DNA of 64,000 nt from JAGRKR01 sp041397725 (GCA_041397725.1 JAWKVZ010000009.1:107329-171328), one strand, 5' to 3'; positions 41,953 through 51,318 are shown, counted from the stretch's first letter. A program made the numbers and translations. Notes: generated by a model not told the origin, from the sequence alone.

Positions 41953-42362
41953 GTCCCACCTGTCCCCTTAGGAATGCGTCAAAGGTATCTCTGAGGGTTC
42001 GGTACTGGCGTGACGTGGTCCGACCCGGAACTCCAAGTGCTCTGTGGATACCTGATTCGCGGCTCCGGAACCTGTGTCCGGAAGATTGGAGTGCACAGCC
42101 ATGCGGCCGCCTCCGCGAAGACCTGAGACACGAAGCGGCGTTGGCGGATCGCATGCAAAATGGCGCAAAACCAATAGGTTGCCATGGTGGAGAGGCGCGC
42201 AGGCATGCGCCCCTCTGGTTGTGGCGTCGGTGCCACAATCTTTCGGAGAATAGCGCAGCAGTGGCCGTTCACCCGCCGCCGAGGGACCCCGATGTACGGA
42301 ATGCTTGGCGTTACTGCGGCGATACGGCAGAGTGCGGCTTTCATCTTGGCGCAGGGGTGTCG
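41953..42362. promoter_or_regulatory. Divergent spacer between beta-barrel copy 3 and the PhzF gene
   Basis: 410 nt between divergent genes. It holds the copy-3 ribosome-binding site (AGGTGGGACATG) and the PhzF site (CAGGGGTGTCG). No credible additional gene was seen; the open frames on both strands have no ribosome-binding site or motif. Confidence 0.4.
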
Positions 42363-43274
42363 ATGCGGCTGGAATTCCATACCTTGGACGTTTTCACGGA
42401 TCAGCGTTTCGGCGGCAATTCGCTGGCCGTGGTGCTGGCTGCCGACGCGTTGGATACGCCGGTGATGCAGAGCATCGCGCGGGAGTTCAATCTGTCCGAG
42501 ACGGTGTTCGTCCTGAAAGCCGAGAACCCCGCACACTCCGCACGCCTGCGCATCTTCACACCGCTGGCCGAGTTGCCGTTCGCAGGGCACCCGACCGTCG
42601 GGACGGCGGTGCTGCTCGCCGGATTGCGCGCGCCGGCCGGCGAACACGAGCGCGACGCCATCGTGGTTCTGGAGCAGGGGATCGGTCGGGTCCGGGTCGG
42701 AGTTCGCCTGCGCGCGGCCGAGGCGCCCTTCGCCGAGTTCGATGCCCCGCGGCTGCCGCAGCCGTTGGCCGATCCCTCGACCGTCGAGCGCATAGCAGCG
42801 GCCCTCGGCCTGCTGCCGACCGAGATCGGTTTCGAGAACCATCGGCCGAGCGCGTTTTCGTCGGGCAATTCCTGCATTTTCGTGCCGGTGTCGAGCCTCG
42901 AGGCCATCTCGAAGGCGGAGATCGTCGCCGGTCACTGGGGCGAGGCGTTCCCCAAGGGGAGCGCCATGGGCGCGTTTCTCTATTGCCGCCAGACGGTGCA
43001 CGCGGGTGCGGCCTTCCATGCGCGCATGTTCGCGCCCGATGTCGGCGTGCCCGAGGATCCCGCAACGGGGTCTGCCGTGGTCGGGCTGGCCGGCGTGGTG
43101 CATCGCTTCGACGACCTGCCGGACGGTCATCACAAGCGCGTGGTGGAGCAGGGGCTCGAGATGGGGCGGCCGAGCCGCATCGTCCTCTCCATGGATATCG
43201 AGGCGGGCAAATTGCACGGCGTGCGCATCGGCGGCCATGCCGTGCGCGTCGCGTCCGGACACCTCGAGGTTTGA
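42363..43274 (+). CDS. PhzF-family isomerase-like protein
   Basis: A 303-residue protein of the PhzF/diaminopimelate-epimerase fold. Landmarks are FTDQRFGGNSLAVVL, NLSETVFV with the catalytic Glu46 (Glu45 in P. fluorescens PhzF), AELPFAGHPTVGTAVLL and EDPATGSAVVGLAG. Members outside phenazine clusters are mostly uncharacterised isomerases. There are no phenazine genes around, so a phenazine role is unlikely. ATG 42363 has an AGGGG ribosome-binding site. Confidence 0.88.
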   Translation: MRLEFHTLDVFTDQRFGGNSLAVVLAADALDTPVMQSIAREFNLSETVFVLKAENPAHSARLRIFTPLAELPFAGHPTVGTAVLLAGLRAPAGEHERDAIVVLEQGIGRVRVGVRLRAAEAPFAEFDAPRLPQPLADPSTVERIAAALGLLPTEIGFENHRPSAFSSGNSCIFVPVSSLEAISKAEIVAGHWGEAFPKGSAMGAFLYCRQTVHAGAAFHARMFAPDVGVPEDPATGSAVVGLAGVVHRFDDLPDGHHKRVVEQGLEMGRPSRIVLSMDIEAGKLHGVRIGGHAVRVASGHLEV

Positions 43275-43382
43275 GTTAACGCAATCGCAACGCCCGGACG
43301 TCAGAGTGGTGTAGCAGCACACTTGCGTTCGCCGCGGGGCTGTGGCTTATGGGGCGGAACGCGCCAGTGAAAGATCCGGCAG
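43275..43382. promoter_or_regulatory. Likely leuA promoter segment
   Basis: A 108-nt stretch between the PhzF stop codon and the candidate leader peptide. It includes a less GC-rich start (GAGTTAACGCAATCGC). No terminator hairpin for the PhzF gene was seen. Confidence 0.35.
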
Positions 43383-43499
43383 ATGATTTCTGCGAGCCGT
43401 ATCATCGATGATCGGAAGGCCGCCTCCGCAGCATTGCGTCGAGGCGCCGGACGCGCGTGCACCAAGCGCCTGCTTGCCCTGCTCCTTATGTGCCCCTGA
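43383..43499 (+). CDS. Candidate leucine leader peptide upstream of leuA
   Basis: A 38-codon frame, too short for ordinary gene finding, starts ATG 43383 and ends with codons for R-L-L-A-L-L-L-M-C-P and TGA at 43497-43499. Five of the six codons from 43470 to 43487 are Leu (CTG CTT GCC CTG CTC CTT). The stop codon lies in the 5' arm of a 9-bp stem (43493-43501 with 43532-43540). This is the layout of ribosome-mediated attenuation of leucine biosynthesis. The ribosome-binding site is only moderate (AAGATCCGG), so the start is uncertain. Confidence 0.5.
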   Translation: MISASRIIDDRKAASAALRRGAGRACTKRLLALLLMCP

Positions 43500-43540
43500 G
43501 CCTCGACTGCTCCGGTTGAACCGGGGGCGGCGCTCAGGGG
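43493..43540 (+). promoter_or_regulatory. Candidate attenuator stem-loop of leuA
   Basis: Outer stem CCCCTGAGC / GCTCAGGGG (9 bp) encloses a second hairpin, CCGG-TTGAA-CCGG (43512-43524), extendable by one pair and one wobble. The outer 5' arm includes the leader stop codon. No run of T follows, so it may be an antiterminator, a pause structure or a translational rather than Rho-independent switch. Confidence 0.4.
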
Positions 43541-43615
43541 ATAGACGGACCATCCCGAAACCAGCCACAGGCACTGGGGCAGTCAGCCCGTCCGCACATC
43601 CAAGGAACGACCGAC

Positions 43616-45202
43616 ATGACCGATAGCGAGAAGCCGGCAACCGCCAAGGCGAAACACGATCCCAAGGACCGTGTCATTATTTTCGACACCACGTTGCGGG
43701 ACGGCGAGCAGTCGCCCGGCGCTTCCATGACGCTCGAGGAGAAGCTGCAGGTCGCCGAGTTGCTCGACGACATGGGCGTCGACGTCATCGAGGCCGGCTT
43801 CCCGATCGCCTCGAACGGCGACTTCGAGTCCGTGACCGAGATCGCCAAGGTGACCAAGCGCGCCGTCGTCGCGGGGCTGTCGCGTGCCGGACTCAAGGAC
43901 ATCGATCGCTGCGCCGATGCCGTGCGCCACGCCAGGCGTTCGCGCATCCACACCTTCATCTCCACGAGCCCCGTCCACATGAAGTGGAAGCTGCAGATGG
44001 AGCCGGAGGCCGTGATCGAGGCCGTGGCGCGCAGCGTCGCGCACGCCCGCAAGTACACCGACGATGTCGAGTGGTCGGCCGAGGACGCAACCCGTACGGA
44101 TCACGATTTCCTCTGCCGCTGCGTCGAGGCGGCGATCAAGGCGGGAGCCGGCACCATCAATCTGCCGGACACGGTCGGCTATACCGTGCCGGAAGAGTAC
44201 ATGACCATGTTCCAGATGGTGCGCGAGCGCGTGCCGAACGCCGACAAGGCCATTTTCTCGGTGCATTGCCACAACGACCTCGGCATGGCCGTGGCCAACT
44301 CTCTCGCCGGCGTGCGGGGCGGGGCGCGGCAGGTGGAATGCACGATCAACGGCATCGGTGAGCGCGCCGGCAACGCGGCGCTCGAAGAGATCGTGATGGC
44401 CATCGATACGCGCAACGACGTGCTGCCCTATTGGACGGGCATCGACACGACGCGCATCATGCGCGCCTCGCGACTGGTCTCGGCGGTCAGCGCCTTCCCC
44501 GTGCAGTACAACAAGGCGATCGTCGGCAAGAACGCCTTCGCGCACGAGTCGGGCATCCACCAGGACGGCATGCTCAAGAACAACCAGACCTACGAGATCA
44601 TGACGCCGGAGAGCGTCGGCCTCAAAGAGAGCTCGCTGGTGATGGGCAAGCACTCCGGCCGCCATGCCTTTCGCGAGAAGCTCAAGGATCTGGGCTACGA
44701 GTTGGGCCAGAACGCCTTCGAGGACGCCTTCGTGCGCTTCAAGGACCTGGCCGATCGCAAGAAGCAGGTGTTCGACGAGGACATCGAGGCGCTGGTCGAT
44801 CAGGAGGTCGCAACCCACGACGACGCCATCAAGGTCGTGGCGCTCACGGTCATCGCCGGCACTGGCGGCCCGCAGAAGGCGACCGTGACGCTGGACGTCA
44901 ACGGCGTGCAGACCACGCGCGAGGCGACGGGGGACGGTCCTGTCGATGCAACCTTCAATGCCATCAAGGCCATCGTGCCGCACGAGGCGCGTCTGCCGCT
45001 CTATCAGGTGCTGGCCGTGACCGAAGGAACCGACGCCCAGGCCGAGGTGATGGTCCGCCTCGAGGAGGCCGGGCGCACCGTGACCGGGCGTGGGGCCGAC
45101 ACGGATACGATGGTGGCGTCGGCCCGAGCCTATGTGAGCGCGCTCAACAAGCTGCTGGTCAAGCGTCAGAAGTCGGCGCCGGGGCATATGCTGGCGTCCT
45201 GA
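43616..45202 (+). CDS. leuA: 2-isopropylmalate synthase
   Basis: First committed enzyme of leucine synthesis; condenses acetyl-CoA with 2-oxoisovalerate. The 528-residue protein has the catalytic TIM barrel with FDTTLRDGEQSPGASM (metal/substrate Arg-Asp), VHCHNDLGMAVANS (metal His-x-His), ECTINGIGERAGNAALEE and FAHESGIHQDGMLK, and the C-terminal LeuA allosteric domain (about 395-515) for leucine feedback. ATG 43616 follows AAGGAACGA. It is preceded by the candidate leader peptide and ends with a hairpin at 45216. Confidence 0.96.
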   Translation: MTDSEKPATAKAKHDPKDRVIIFDTTLRDGEQSPGASMTLEEKLQVAELLDDMGVDVIEAGFPIASNGDFESVTEIAKVTKRAVVAGLSRAGLKDIDRCADAVRHARRSRIHTFISTSPVHMKWKLQMEPEAVIEAVARSVAHARKYTDDVEWSAEDATRTDHDFLCRCVEAAIKAGAGTINLPDTVGYTVPEEYMTMFQMVRERVPNADKAIFSVHCHNDLGMAVANSLAGVRGGARQVECTINGIGERAGNAALEEIVMAIDTRNDVLPYWTGIDTTRIMRASRLVSAVSAFPVQYNKAIVGKNAFAHESGIHQDGMLKNNQTYEIMTPESVGLKESSLVMGKHSGRHAFREKLKDLGYELGQNAFEDAFVRFKDLADRKKQVFDEDIEALVDQEVATHDDAIKVVALTVIAGTGGPQKATVTLDVNGVQTTREATGDGPVDATFNAIKAIVPHEARLPLYQVLAVTEGTDAQAEVMVRLEEAGRTVTGRGADTDTMVASARAYVSALNKLLVKRQKSAPGHMLAS

Positions 45203-45215
45203 TCGCTGAAACGGC

Positions 45216-45241
45216 GAGGGGTGGTCACCATGCCACCCCTC
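45216..45241 (+). terminator. Intrinsic terminator after leuA
   Basis: Perfect 9-bp stem GAGGGGTGG / CCACCCCTC with loop TCACCATG, 13 nt after the leuA stop codon. A T-rich tract follows a little later (CCAATTTTCTTTC). Confidence 0.75.
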
Positions 45242-45426
45242 ATCCGATTGCCAATTTTCTTTCAATACCTTACGCTTTCCCGCACAAGTTCGACCTCGAC
45301 TGATGCTCCGTCGTCGTGGGCAGCCTTGCTCATGGGTGGGGGTTGGCATGTCGATTGCACGCCTATGCCGGGACGCTCGGCGGCAGCTGCAAGTCGAGGC
45401 AAGTGTAGCTCCGGGGCGGCAGTAGG

Positions 45427-46467
45427 ATGCGCAGCAGCATTGCGTCCGTATTATCGGACGATATTGCTATCGATTTGGGCACGGCAAACACGCTCGTGCA
45501 CGTCGTGGGGCGGGGCATCATCATCGACGAGCCGTCGGTCGTGGCCATCCGCGCCCTCGACGGGCGACGCGAGGTGCTGGCGGTGGGCCAGAAGGCCAAG
45601 ATGATGGTCGGGCGCACGCCCGAAAGCATCGAGACCATCCGCCCCCTGCGTGACGGAGTCATCGCCGACTTCGTGGCCACGGAAGAGATGTTGCGCCAGT
45701 TCATCCGCCGGGCGCGCTCGGTGCTGGGCTTGAGGCGGCCGCGCATTCTCATCTGCGTCCCGGCCGGCGCCACGCCGGTGGAGCGGCGCGCCGTCTACGA
45801 GACGGCGATCGAGGCGGGCGGCCGGCGTGTCTTCATGATCGAGGAGCCTGTCGCTGCGGCCATCGGCTCGGGCCTTCCGATCGACGATCCCGCCGGCACG
45901 ATGGTGGTCGACATCGGCGGCGGCACGACCGACATCGGCGTGCTCTCGCTCGGGGGCGTCGTGCTCGCGCGCTCCCTGCGCTGCGCGGGCAATGCCATGG
46001 ACGAGGCGATCATCCGCTATGTCCGCCGCCGCCATCAGCTGTTGATCGGCGAAGCCAACGCCGAGCGCATCAAGATCGCCGCCGGCACGGCGATGGCCCG
46101 GGTCAACGGCCACCACGCGGAAATCCATATCCGCGGCCGCGATCTGCGGCAGGGGCGCCCGAAAAGCATCGTGCTCGGTCCGCCCGATATCGCCGAGGCC
46201 CTGGAGGACCCCGTCGAGGAGATCGCCGAGTTCGTGCAGCGGGCCCTCGAGGATCTGCCGCCGGAGGTGTCCGGCGACATCTGCGACCGCGGCATCTATC
46301 TCACGGGCGGCGGGGCGCTGCTCGACAAGCTCGACATGGAGCTCGAACGGCGCGTCGGCGTCGCCTTCCTGGTGCCGGAGACGCCGACCCATTGCGTCAT
46401 CAGAGGCAGCGCCATGGTGCTGGAGCGGCTGACGACACGCGAGCATCTGCTCATTCGACCGATGTGA
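45427..46467 (+). CDS. mreB: Rod-shape-determining protein MreB
   Basis: A 346-residue bacterial actin that organises the elongasome. Nucleotide-binding motifs are intact: DIAIDLGTANTLVHVVGRG (phosphate 1), MVVDIGGGTTDIGVLSLGG (phosphate 2), IEEPVAAAIGSGLP and the adenosine motif RGIYLTGGGALLDKL. The C-terminal quarter is divergent from typical MreB (AEALEDPVEEIAEFVQRALE, HCVIRGSAMVLERL). ATG 45427 is preceded by GTAGG. It begins the mreB-mreC-mreD-mrdA-rodA operon. Confidence 0.93.
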   Translation: MRSSIASVLSDDIAIDLGTANTLVHVVGRGIIIDEPSVVAIRALDGRREVLAVGQKAKMMVGRTPESIETIRPLRDGVIADFVATEEMLRQFIRRARSVLGLRRPRILICVPAGATPVERRAVYETAIEAGGRRVFMIEEPVAAAIGSGLPIDDPAGTMVVDIGGGTTDIGVLSLGGVVLARSLRCAGNAMDEAIIRYVRRRHQLLIGEANAERIKIAAGTAMARVNGHHAEIHIRGRDLRQGRPKSIVLGPPDIAEALEDPVEEIAEFVQRALEDLPPEVSGDICDRGIYLTGGGALLDKLDMELERRVGVAFLVPETPTHCVIRGSAMVLERLTTREHLLIRPM

Positions 46468-46547
46468 GGATGGTCTGACGCTGGCAAGCAATCGCTTCGG
46501 TGCAGGCGGCTTGCGCGCAGATCGGGAACCGAGGGACCCTGCCGAGA

Positions 46548-47468
46548 ATGCCGGTTCTGCGTGATGATCTCGATCTGGAGCGGGGAGGGCGGCGGCGTGC
46601 CAACCGGAGCGGCTGGGGGCTCTTCGCACTCGTGTTCCTCGCCATCTCGCTCCTGGTGCTGAGCCGGCTCGAGCATCCCGTCGTCCGCGACCTGCGAACG
46701 AGCGTGACGGAACTGCTGGCGCCGGTCCTTTCGACGCTGGCGCGCTGGAGCGAGCCCATTGCGACCCGCATCGGCGCCTCCAGCGATGCCCGCCGCCTGA
46801 TCAGCGAGAACGAGCATCTGCGCGAGCGTGTCGCGCGTCTCGAAGGCTGGGAGGCGCGGGCGCGCGAGCTTCAGCGCCGGCTGGACGATCTTGCCCCGAT
46901 GGTGCGGATGGTCCCGGAGGCCGGCTACACGTTCCTGACCATGCGCGTCGTGGGCGAGCCGCGCGGCCCCTTCTCGCGCACGGCGCTGGTGGGCGCTGGC
47001 ACGGCCCAGGGTCTCCGGAAGGGCTACGCCGTGGTCGATGGCGGCGGGCTCGTCGGGCGGATCATCGCCGTGAGTAGCCGTGCGGCGCGCATTCTGCTGC
47101 TGACGGACCCGGCGAGCCGCGTGCCGGTGACGGTCGGCCCGCAGCAGGTGCCGGCGATCGTGCAGGGCGACACGTCCGGCACGCTCACACTCTCCATGGT
47201 CGCGAGCCTCGAGCGACTCTCCGACGGAGCGGAGGTGGTGACGTCGGGGGCATCGGGGATGCTGCCGAGTGGCTTGCGCGTCGGCCGGCTGGCCTTGTCC
47301 GGCGGTCGCGCCCGCGTGCAGCCGCATGCCCGCCTCGGCCGGCTTAGCTACGTGAGCGTACTCTTCTATTCCGGTCCTTCGATGGAGACCGGGGAGGCCG
47401 GCGGCCACGAGCGCCAGCCCCCGTCACGCGAAGGTGGCGGACCGAGCGTCGCGGGGCGACGGCCATGA
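46548..47468 (+). CDS. mreC: Rod-shape-determining protein MreC
   Basis: A 306-residue bitopic protein that couples MreB to the peptidoglycan synthases PBP2/RodA. It has an N-terminal helix (about 23-42), a coiled coil (about 78-115, RLISENEHLRERVARLEGW), and the beta-rich periplasmic MreC core (VVGEPRGPFSRTALVGAG, GLVGRIIAVSSRAARILLLTDP). The C-terminal 25 residues are Gly/Arg/Pro-rich. ATG 46548 was preferred over GTG 46500. It precedes mreD. Confidence 0.92.
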   Translation: MPVLRDDLDLERGGRRRANRSGWGLFALVFLAISLLVLSRLEHPVVRDLRTSVTELLAPVLSTLARWSEPIATRIGASSDARRLISENEHLRERVARLEGWEARARELQRRLDDLAPMVRMVPEAGYTFLTMRVVGEPRGPFSRTALVGAGTAQGLRKGYAVVDGGGLVGRIIAVSSRAARILLLTDPASRVPVTVGPQQVPAIVQGDTSGTLTLSMVASLERLSDGAEVVTSGASGMLPSGLRVGRLALSGGRARVQPHARLGRLSYVSVLFYSGPSMETGEAGGHERQPPSREGGGPSVAGRRP

Positions 47469-47486
47469 CCGGTGGGAGGCGCTAGC

Positions 47487-48008
47487 GTGCTCGTCTATCG
47501 TTGGCTTCTGCCGTCCGCGACGCTGGTCGTTGTCCTGCTCCTGACGCTCGCGCCGCTGGGATGGCCCCAGACCGGTCGGCTGGCGCAATTGCTGCTTCCC
47601 GTGATTCCCATCCATTACTGGTCGCTGGAGCGGTCGGAACGGATGCCGGCGGGGCTGGTCTTCCTCGTCGGGATCGTCGTGGACTCGCTCTTCGGCGGCC
47701 CCCTCGGCTATTGGACGCTCGTCTATCTCGTCGCTTGCGTGAGTGGGCGGATCGCGGGCGGCGAAGGTGCGGGGAAGGTATGGGCGGCCACGTGGCGCTT
47801 CGGGATCGCCATCCTCCCGGCGGGCCTGCTCGCCTTCGCCATCCCGACGCTCTACGCGCTGCGGCCGCTCGAGGCGCAGCAACTGCTCGAGGCCTGCATC
47901 CTGGTCGCGGCGGCTTATCCCGTGTGCGCTCTCGTCTTTCGCGTGCTCGCCAGTGGGGAAGGCGTTCGCAGCTCTGCGCCGCTGAGGCGGGGAGCGGCCG
48001 CGCCATGA
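47487..48008 (+). CDS. mreD: Rod-shape-determining protein MreD
   Basis: A 173-residue integral membrane protein with about five helices, matching MreD in size and order. Typical stretches are a W-L-L-P start, IPIHYWSLERSERMPAGLVFLVG and VVDSLFGGPLGYWTLVYLVA. The start is GTG 47487, eight bases after a GGGAGG ribosome-binding site; a GTG at 47472 is upstream of that site. It overlaps mrdA by ATGA. Confidence 0.9.
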   Translation: MLVYRWLLPSATLVVVLLLTLAPLGWPQTGRLAQLLLPVIPIHYWSLERSERMPAGLVFLVGIVVDSLFGGPLGYWTLVYLVACVSGRIAGGEGAGKVWAATWRFGIAILPAGLLAFAIPTLYALRPLEAQQLLEACILVAAAYPVCALVFRVLASGEGVRSSAPLRRGAAAP

Positions 48009-49858
48009 GCAGTTGGGACGGCGATGGTCGCGATGGCGGGGCGCGTTCCTTCACGCGGCGCGCACTCTTGCTGGGCGGCGTTCAACTCGGGCTGCTCGGC
48101 CTGCTCGGCGAGCGGCTGTATCGCGTGCAGGTCACGAAGGACGCGCATTTCGGCGCGCTGGCGGACAGGAACCGTGTGTTCGGGCGCCTGCTGGTGCCGG
48201 CCCGCGGGCGCATTCTCGACCGTCGTGGCAAGGTCCTGGCCGATAACGTCGAGGGCTATCAGGCCATCGTCGTGCCCGACCTGGCCGGCGACCTGCACGA
48301 GGTGATCGAGGCGTTCGGCATGCTCGTGCGCCTGCCACTCGACGAGAGGCGGCAGATCCTGCGGCGCGCCCGCCGCCAGCCGCGCGCCCTGCCGCTGGTT
48401 CTCGCGCGCGATCTCACGTGGCAGCAGGTCGCCAGGATCAACATGGCGGCGCCGCAGTTGCCCGGCGTCAGCACCGAGATCGTCTCCCGCCGCCGCTATG
48501 TCCAGGGCTCGTTGACCGGGCACGTCACCGGCTATGTCGGACATCCCGGACGCGTGGCGCTCGACGACGATCCCGTGCTCCGGTTGCCGGGCGTGCGGGT
48601 CGGGCGCACCGGCGTCGAACGCGGCATGGATCAGGTGCTGCGCGGCGAGAGTGGCGCGCTCCAGCTCGAGGTCAACGCCCGCGGTCGCATCGTGCGAACG
48701 CTCGATCGCCGTGAGCCGACGCGCGGCCGCGATGTCCACCTCACCATCGATACCGAGTTTCAGGGGTATGTCATGGGGCTGCTCGGCGGCTATCGCCGGG
48801 CCGCGGTGGTCGCCATGGATGTCACCAGTGGCGACGTGCTCGCCATGGCCTCGGTGCCCTCGTTCGATCCCAACGTCATCGTCACCGGCATGAGCGACGG
48901 CGAATGGGGGCGCCTGCAGGACGCCAACGACGATCCCATGACCAACCGGGCCATCCGTGGTCAGTATCCACCCGGCTCGACGTTCAAGATGGTCACGGCG
49001 CTGGCGGCATTGACGGCCGGCGTGGCGACGCCGCGCGACAGGATCACCTGCACGGGCAGCATCGAGGTCGCCTCCCAGCGCTTTCGCTGCTGGAAGCGGT
49101 CCGGCCACGGCCGGCTCGACCTGCACGGTGCGCTGCGTGAGTCGTGCGATTGCTATTTCTACGAAACAGCCCTCAAGGTCGGCATGCGGCGCATCGCCGG
49201 CATGGCGCGGCAGTTGGGGCTCGGCATGGCCTATCCGTGCGGCCTCGCGCTGCAGAAGGCCGGCATCGTACCCGATCCCGACTGGAAGCGCGGCCAACTG
49301 GAGCAGGCGTGGTTCACGGGCGACACCGTGCTGGCATCGATCGGGCAGGGCTACGTGCTGAGCACACCGCTGCAACTCGCGGTCATGACGGCACGCCTCG
49401 CGAGCGGACGTGCGGTGCTGCCGAGGATCGTCGCCGCGCCGACGATGCGTGCCGTCGAGGCCAAGCCGCTGGAGCTTCCGGCAGAGGCGCTGCTCGCCGT
49501 GCGGCGCGGTATGGTGGCGTGCGTCAACGAGCCCGGCGGCACCGGCCATGCGGCGGCGGACCGCCTCGGCCGTGGCCTCGTCGCCGGCAAGACGGGCACC
49601 TCGCAGGTCGCCCGCCTCGCCGACGACGCTGCGGATGGCGTCCTGCCCTGGGAGAAGCGCGATCACGCCCTGTTCGTCGGCTATGCGCCCGTCGCGAGGC
49701 CGCGCTACGCGGTGGCGGCCGTGCTCGAGCATGCCGGCAGCGGCGGGCGTACGGCCGCGCCGCTGGTCGGAGAGGTCCTCGCCGAGCTTCTGCGCCGCGA
49801 CGATGAGCCGGAGAGCCGTGGGCCGGGCGTTTCCCCACGCGAGGCGGAGCGGGGCTGA
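48005..49858 (+). CDS. mrdA: Peptidoglycan transpeptidase PBP2 (MrdA)
   Basis: A 617-residue class B penicillin-binding protein that cross-links lateral-wall peptidoglycan with RodA. It has an N-terminal membrane helix (about 19-38), the pedestal domain with PARGRILDRRGKVLADN and LTGHVTGYVG, and a transpeptidase domain with the three motifs: S325-x-x-K328 in PPGSTFKM, S380-x-D382 in ESCDCYFYE (the PBP2-type variant of SxN), and K529-T-G in AGKTGTSQV. The start overlaps the mreD stop (ATGA). Confidence 0.95.
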   Translation: MSSWDGDGRDGGARSFTRRALLLGGVQLGLLGLLGERLYRVQVTKDAHFGALADRNRVFGRLLVPARGRILDRRGKVLADNVEGYQAIVVPDLAGDLHEVIEAFGMLVRLPLDERRQILRRARRQPRALPLVLARDLTWQQVARINMAAPQLPGVSTEIVSRRRYVQGSLTGHVTGYVGHPGRVALDDDPVLRLPGVRVGRTGVERGMDQVLRGESGALQLEVNARGRIVRTLDRREPTRGRDVHLTIDTEFQGYVMGLLGGYRRAAVVAMDVTSGDVLAMASVPSFDPNVIVTGMSDGEWGRLQDANDDPMTNRAIRGQYPPGSTFKMVTALAALTAGVATPRDRITCTGSIEVASQRFRCWKRSGHGRLDLHGALRESCDCYFYETALKVGMRRIAGMARQLGLGMAYPCGLALQKAGIVPDPDWKRGQLEQAWFTGDTVLASIGQGYVLSTPLQLAVMTARLASGRAVLPRIVAAPTMRAVEAKPLELPAEALLAVRRGMVACVNEPGGTGHAAADRLGRGLVAGKTGTSQVARLADDAADGVLPWEKRDHALFVGYAPVARPRYAVAAVLEHAGSGGRTAAPLVGEVLAELLRRDDEPESRGPGVSPREAERG

Positions 49859-49862
49859 GCCG

Positions 49863-51065
49863 ATGGAGCATCGTTATTTCAAGCCGAGCGCCTACCTCAC
49901 CATCACCGCCAAGCTCTGGCGGGTCCACTGGCCGCTGGTTCTGGTGACCGCGATCCTGGCGGCGGTCGGCAGCATCGCGCTCTACTCGGCGGCCGGCGGC
50001 AGTCTCCACCCTTGGGCCGAGCAGCACGCCACCCGCTATCTCGTGGGGCTCGGGCTGCTCCTCGCCGCCGCCCTGCTGCCGGTCCGCTTCTGGCTCGGCG
50101 CGGCATATCCAGCGTACCTGATCACGCTGCTGGCGCTGTTCGCCGTCATGCTTTTCGGCACGGAGGCGATGGGTGCGCGGCGCTGGTTGCGGCTCGGCGG
50201 GATGGCCGTGCAGCCGTCGGAAGCGATGAAGATCGTCCTCGTGTTGGCGCTGGCGCGCTATTACCACGATCTGCCCTCGGACCGCGTGTCGCGGCCGAGC
50301 GCCGTGCTGGTCCCACTGTTGGCGATTGTCCTGCCGATCGCACTCGTGCTCCGCCAGCCTGACCTCGGCACGGCGCTGCTGCTGATGTTCTGCGGGCTCG
50401 TCGTGATGTTTCTCGCAGGCGTGCGTCTGCTCTACTTCATCGCAGGCGCGGTGCTGGCGGCGGTCGTCTCGCCGCTCGCCTGGTATGTCCTCCACGATTA
50501 CCAGCGTCAGCGCCTGCTCACGTTCCTGAATCCGGAAGCAGATCCGAGCGGGGCCGGCTATCACATCCTTCAGTCCAAGATCGCGCTGGGCTCCGGGGGA
50601 TTGACAGGCAAGGGGTTCATGCTCGGCACGCAGAGCCGCCTCGGCTTCCTGCCGGAGAAGCACACCGACTTCGTGTTCACGATGTTCGCGGAGGAGATGG
50701 GCTTCGTCGGCGCCGCGGCCTTGCTGATGCTGTTCGCGCTGCTCATCGCGCTGCTGCTGTGGATGGCCGTCGCCTGCCGCCACCGCTTCGGACGCCTGCT
50801 GATCGCGGGCATCGCCTCGGGGCTCTTCGCCTACGTTTTCGTCAATATCGCCATGGTCTCCGGCATGGTGCCGGTCGTCGGCGTGCCGCTGCCGCTGGTG
50901 TCGTACGGCGGCTCGGCCATGCTGGCCGTCATGCTCGGGCTCGGCATGGCCATGAACGCGCATGTCCACTACGACGCCCGCCTGCAGCGCTTGGACCTGC
51001 CGCTCATCGTCCAGGGACCGTCGCTCGGCCGGGGGCTCGTCCCCCGGCTGTGGTCGCGGCATTGA
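49863..51065 (+). CDS. rodA: SEDS peptidoglycan glycosyltransferase RodA
   Basis: A 400-residue membrane protein with about ten helices. RodA/FtsW hallmarks are GARRWLRLGGMAVQPSEAMKI, LRQPDLGTALLLM, TGKGFMLGTQSRLGFLPEKHTDFVF (with the catalytic Asp in the large extracellular loop) and the C-terminal GVPLPLVSYGGSAML signature. It starts 4 nt after the mrdA stop and forms the PBP2-RodA pair. A perfect 8-bp hairpin GCCGGGGG-CTCGT-CCCCCGGC (51028-51048) lies inside its last codons and may act as a terminator, though no T tract follows. Confidence 0.95.
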   Translation: MEHRYFKPSAYLTITAKLWRVHWPLVLVTAILAAVGSIALYSAAGGSLHPWAEQHATRYLVGLGLLLAAALLPVRFWLGAAYPAYLITLLALFAVMLFGTEAMGARRWLRLGGMAVQPSEAMKIVLVLALARYYHDLPSDRVSRPSAVLVPLLAIVLPIALVLRQPDLGTALLLMFCGLVVMFLAGVRLLYFIAGAVLAAVVSPLAWYVLHDYQRQRLLTFLNPEADPSGAGYHILQSKIALGSGGLTGKGFMLGTQSRLGFLPEKHTDFVFTMFAEEMGFVGAAALLMLFALLIALLLWMAVACRHRFGRLLIAGIASGLFAYVFVNIAMVSGMVPVVGVPLPLVSYGGSAMLAVMLGLGMAMNAHVHYDARLQRLDLPLIVQGPSLGRGLVPRLWSRH

Positions 51066-51318
51066 GGCCACTTGTGATGTCCCGCGCCGGGCTTATCATT
51101 GGTCCGGACATCGATGGGCGGGGCCTGCGATTGTCGCCGCGGGACGTGTTTCCGCTGCGGCGCGGACCCCGCCGGATCGATCCCCCGCCGAGGCTGCCGG
51201 CGCCATGCAACGTGGTCGCGCCCCGGCGGTGTATGCTTATCCTGATGTTGGCCCGCGTGGGTGGCCGGTGGCTGCCCGAGCGGGAGATCCGAACGCTGAG
51301 ATGACAGGAGCCTAGCCA

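Noticed and set aside
42363..43274. PhzF-like gene as part of a phenazine cluster
   Set aside because: No other phenazine genes are nearby, and the family is mostly non-phenazine.
51076..51303. Possible 75-residue gene after rodA
   Set aside because: Pro/Arg-rich translation, weak start signal and no motif; more likely spacer with the promoter of the CoA transferase gene.
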